Source of the DNA: Pedobacter sp.
GTDB taxonomy: Bacteria; Bacteroidota; Bacteroidia; Sphingobacteriales; Sphingobacteriaceae
Length of the DNA: 25,398 nucleotides
NCBI GenBank assembly: GCA_004295885.1
Contig: SEDG01000014.1
Span: 1-25,398 of the forward strand
Reading direction: 5' to 3'
The translations under genes and the position numbers were made by a program. This document shows positions 23,961 through 25,398 of the stretch, piece by piece (the first letter of the stretch is position 1; each line of letters opens with the position of its first letter). The notes under the pieces are model-generated. The model searched no databases and was not told where the DNA came from. It worked only from the letters and a program-made list of their open reading frames with translations.

Positions 23961-25118
23961 ATGGAGTATGATGCGCAATTAAAATTCAAACAAAAAAATG
24001 TGGAGGCCGCCTTACAACGTTTGGCAAAAATTGATACCTCTGCAATGGAGCCAATTTTAGGTTCTGCAGCAAATAGATATTACAGAAATAAATTAGAATA
24101 TACTTTTTCAAATAAACGTTGGTTAAATGCAACCGATATGGAGTTTGAAGCAGAAGGTAGAGAAATGAATGCTTTAGGTTTTCACGTTCCGTTACGTTTT
24201 GATAAAATTTTAGACATAGAGCATTGTTATTTACAAGCCGAACCAAGTAACAGCTTGCGATTAAGAGTTCGTGAATATGCTTTAAAAAATGACATTAGTT
24301 TTTACGATTTACGAAATCATGAAGGTGCGTTAAGAAACTTAATTATCAGAACTTCATCAACAGGAGAAGTAATGGTGGTAGTTGTTTTTGCCTATGCAGC
24401 GCAAGAACAAATTAACGGATTAATGGAACATTTAAAGATTTCATTCCCAGAGATTACAGCGTTGCTTTATATAGAAAATCAAAAGAAAAACGATACGATA
24501 TTTGACCAAGAGGTGATTACCTACGCAGGTAGAGACCATATCTTTGAACAAATGCTTGTTGATAATGGTGTAGTAAAGTTTAAAATCGGTGCTAAATCAT
24601 TCTATCAAACCAATTCAGACCAGGCGTATGAATTGTATAAAATAACCAAAGAATTTGCAGATTTTAAAGGAGATGAATTGGTTTATGATTTATACACTGG
24701 CGCAGGTACTATTGCAAATTTTGTAGCTGGAAATGTTAAACAGGTTGTAGGTATAGAATATGTGCCAACGGCTATCGAGGATGCTAAGTTTAATTCTGAA
24801 TTAAACGGAATTAATAATACCATTTTCTACGCTGGCGATATGAAAGATATTTTAACTGGTCATTTTATAGCAGAACATGGCAAGCCGGATGTAGTGATTA
24901 CAGACCCACCGAGGGCGGGAATGCATACAGATGTGGTAGAACGTTTATTAGAAATGGAAGCTGAAAAAATTGTTTATGTAAGTTGTAATGCGGCCACACA
25001 AGCAAGAGATTTGGCTTTGTTAAAAGAAAAATATGATGTGGTGCGTATTAAACCTGTAGATATGTTCCCGCATACGCAACATGTAGAAAATGTAGTTTTA
25101 CTAAAACTTAGGTCATGA
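23961..25118 (+). CDS. rlmD: 23S rRNA m5U1939 methyltransferase RlmD-like, missing its N-terminal TRAM/Fe-S segment
   Basis: 385 aa; related Bacteroidota enzymes are about 470. It begins at MEYDAQLKFKQ, which in complete homologues directly follows the CxGGCKWQ(H) motif, so the first ~85 residues (TRAM RNA-binding domain and three of four [4Fe-4S] cysteines) are absent. The fourth cysteine remains (Cys89 in IEHCYLQ). The catalytic part is intact: SAM-binding DLYTGAGT (243-250), FYQTN (214-218), DPPR (315-318), nucleophile Cys342 in YVSCNAAT, and Glu376 in HVEN. Just before the ATG the frame reads CAC, the codon that precedes this Met in homologues, then diverges. The open frame and downstream coupling suggest it may still be translated, but full activity is doubtful. 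RlmD is favoured over the related TrmA by length and Fe-S remnant. Confidence 0.85.
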   Translation: MEYDAQLKFKQKNVEAALQRLAKIDTSAMEPILGSAANRYYRNKLEYTFSNKRWLNATDMEFEAEGREMNALGFHVPLRFDKILDIEHCYLQAEPSNSLRLRVREYALKNDISFYDLRNHEGALRNLIIRTSSTGEVMVVVVFAYAAQEQINGLMEHLKISFPEITALLYIENQKKNDTIFDQEVITYAGRDHIFEQMLVDNGVVKFKIGAKSFYQTNSDQAYELYKITKEFADFKGDELVYDLYTGAGTIANFVAGNVKQVVGIEYVPTAIEDAKFNSELNGINNTIFYAGDMKDILTGHFIAEHGKPDVVITDPPRAGMHTDVVERLLEMEAEKIVYVSCNAATQARDLALLKEKYDVVRIKPVDMFPHTQHVENVVLLKLRS

Positions 25119-25398
25119 ACAAAATCTGGATTTATTTCTTAGCACTCGCTTTATTGGCAGCCTGTAAAGGCAAGGTTAAAAAAGAAGAAAAAGTTGATAT
25201 TAAAATTGATTCTCCTACAGTGAAAATTGATGCAGATACAACAAAACAAGAAATAGATACGGTATTGTTAGCGGTAAACGACACCGCGTTTGTAGTGAAG
25301 GATAAATTAATTAAAGATGACATTGGTGATAAACGCAAGGAATACATCATTAATATTTTCTTTAGCAATGTTAAGTTGCCAAAGCTTACTTACAAAAG
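25115..25398 (+). CDS. Lipoprotein of unknown function, truncated by the window end
   Basis: Starts at ATG 25115, overlapping the rlmD stop codon by 4 nt (ATGA), which indicates translational coupling. The first 94 codons are visible; the gene continues past the window. Lipobox LLAAC, Cys17, then a lysine/acid-rich linker (KVKKEEKVDIKID) and a soluble start (DTVLLAVNDTAFVVKDKLI, KRKEYIINIFFSNVKLPKL). The family of the remaining protein cannot be named from this part. Likely an envelope-anchored protein. Confidence 0.75.
   Translation, partial: MNKIWIYFLALALLAACKGKVKKEEKVDIKIDSPTVKIDADTTKQEIDTVLLAVNDTAFVVKDKLIKDDIGDKRKEYIINIFFSNVKLPKLTYK

Overview
The window looks like chromosomal DNA of a Bacteroidota bacterium, most likely Sphingobacteriaceae (Pedobacter-like). 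This is inferred from the SusC/SusD pair, the DUF5686 barrel protein, TAnnTTTG-type promoter boxes, short recurrent palindromes between genes, AT-rich coding sequence and close resemblance of the housekeeping proteins to that group. No plasmid, phage, insertion sequence, CRISPR array, rRNA or tRNA was seen.

Layout. Positions 1-241 are non-coding and packed with small palindromes. Positions 242-15283 (all minus strand) hold a polysaccharide utilisation locus read right to left: a membrane-spanning triple-tyrosine sensor/regulator with a DNA-binding tail (12383-15283), a 311-bp control region with two inverted repeats, susC, susD, a LamG-fold lipoprotein, two tandem GH144-type lipoproteins, a GH3 beta-glucosidase, and after a gap with a strong RNA hairpin, a secreted alpha/beta-hydrolase. 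GH144 plus GH3 points to beta-1,2-glucan (sophoro-polysaccharide) as substrate: capture and import by SusCD, endo-cleavage by the GH144 enzymes, then hydrolysis of the oligosaccharides to glucose by GH3. Automatic annotation would probably call the GH144 proteins 'glucoamylase', which misleads.

Positions 15402-18907 (minus strand) carry trhO (tRNA U34 hydroxylase) and a DUF5686/carboxypeptidase-regulatory outer-membrane protein. The 131-bp divergent region before kbl holds nested perfect inverted repeats abutting a TATATTTG box.

Positions 19039-25398 (plus strand) carry kbl with a clear terminator; pheS, a Rieske-like lipoprotein and a TetR regulator overlapping by one base each; a secreted HExxH protein; a 581-bp gap containing a well-formed promoter inside a dyad and a 36-codon ORF; rlmD; and the start of a lipoprotein gene coupled to rlmD.

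The most surprising observations: (1) pheS lacks about 110 internal residues, including class II motif 1, yet stays in frame. (2) rlmD lacks its first ~85 residues, with the TRAM domain and three of the four iron-sulfur cysteines. Two damaged housekeeping genes within about 3.5 kb suggest real deletions compensated elsewhere or an assembly fault. (3) The Rieske-like lipoprotein lacks the cluster ligands. (4) Several strong dyads sit at promoters with no assigned regulator. I found no clear new defence or mobile system; the regulated 36-codon ORF is the best candidate for something undescribed.
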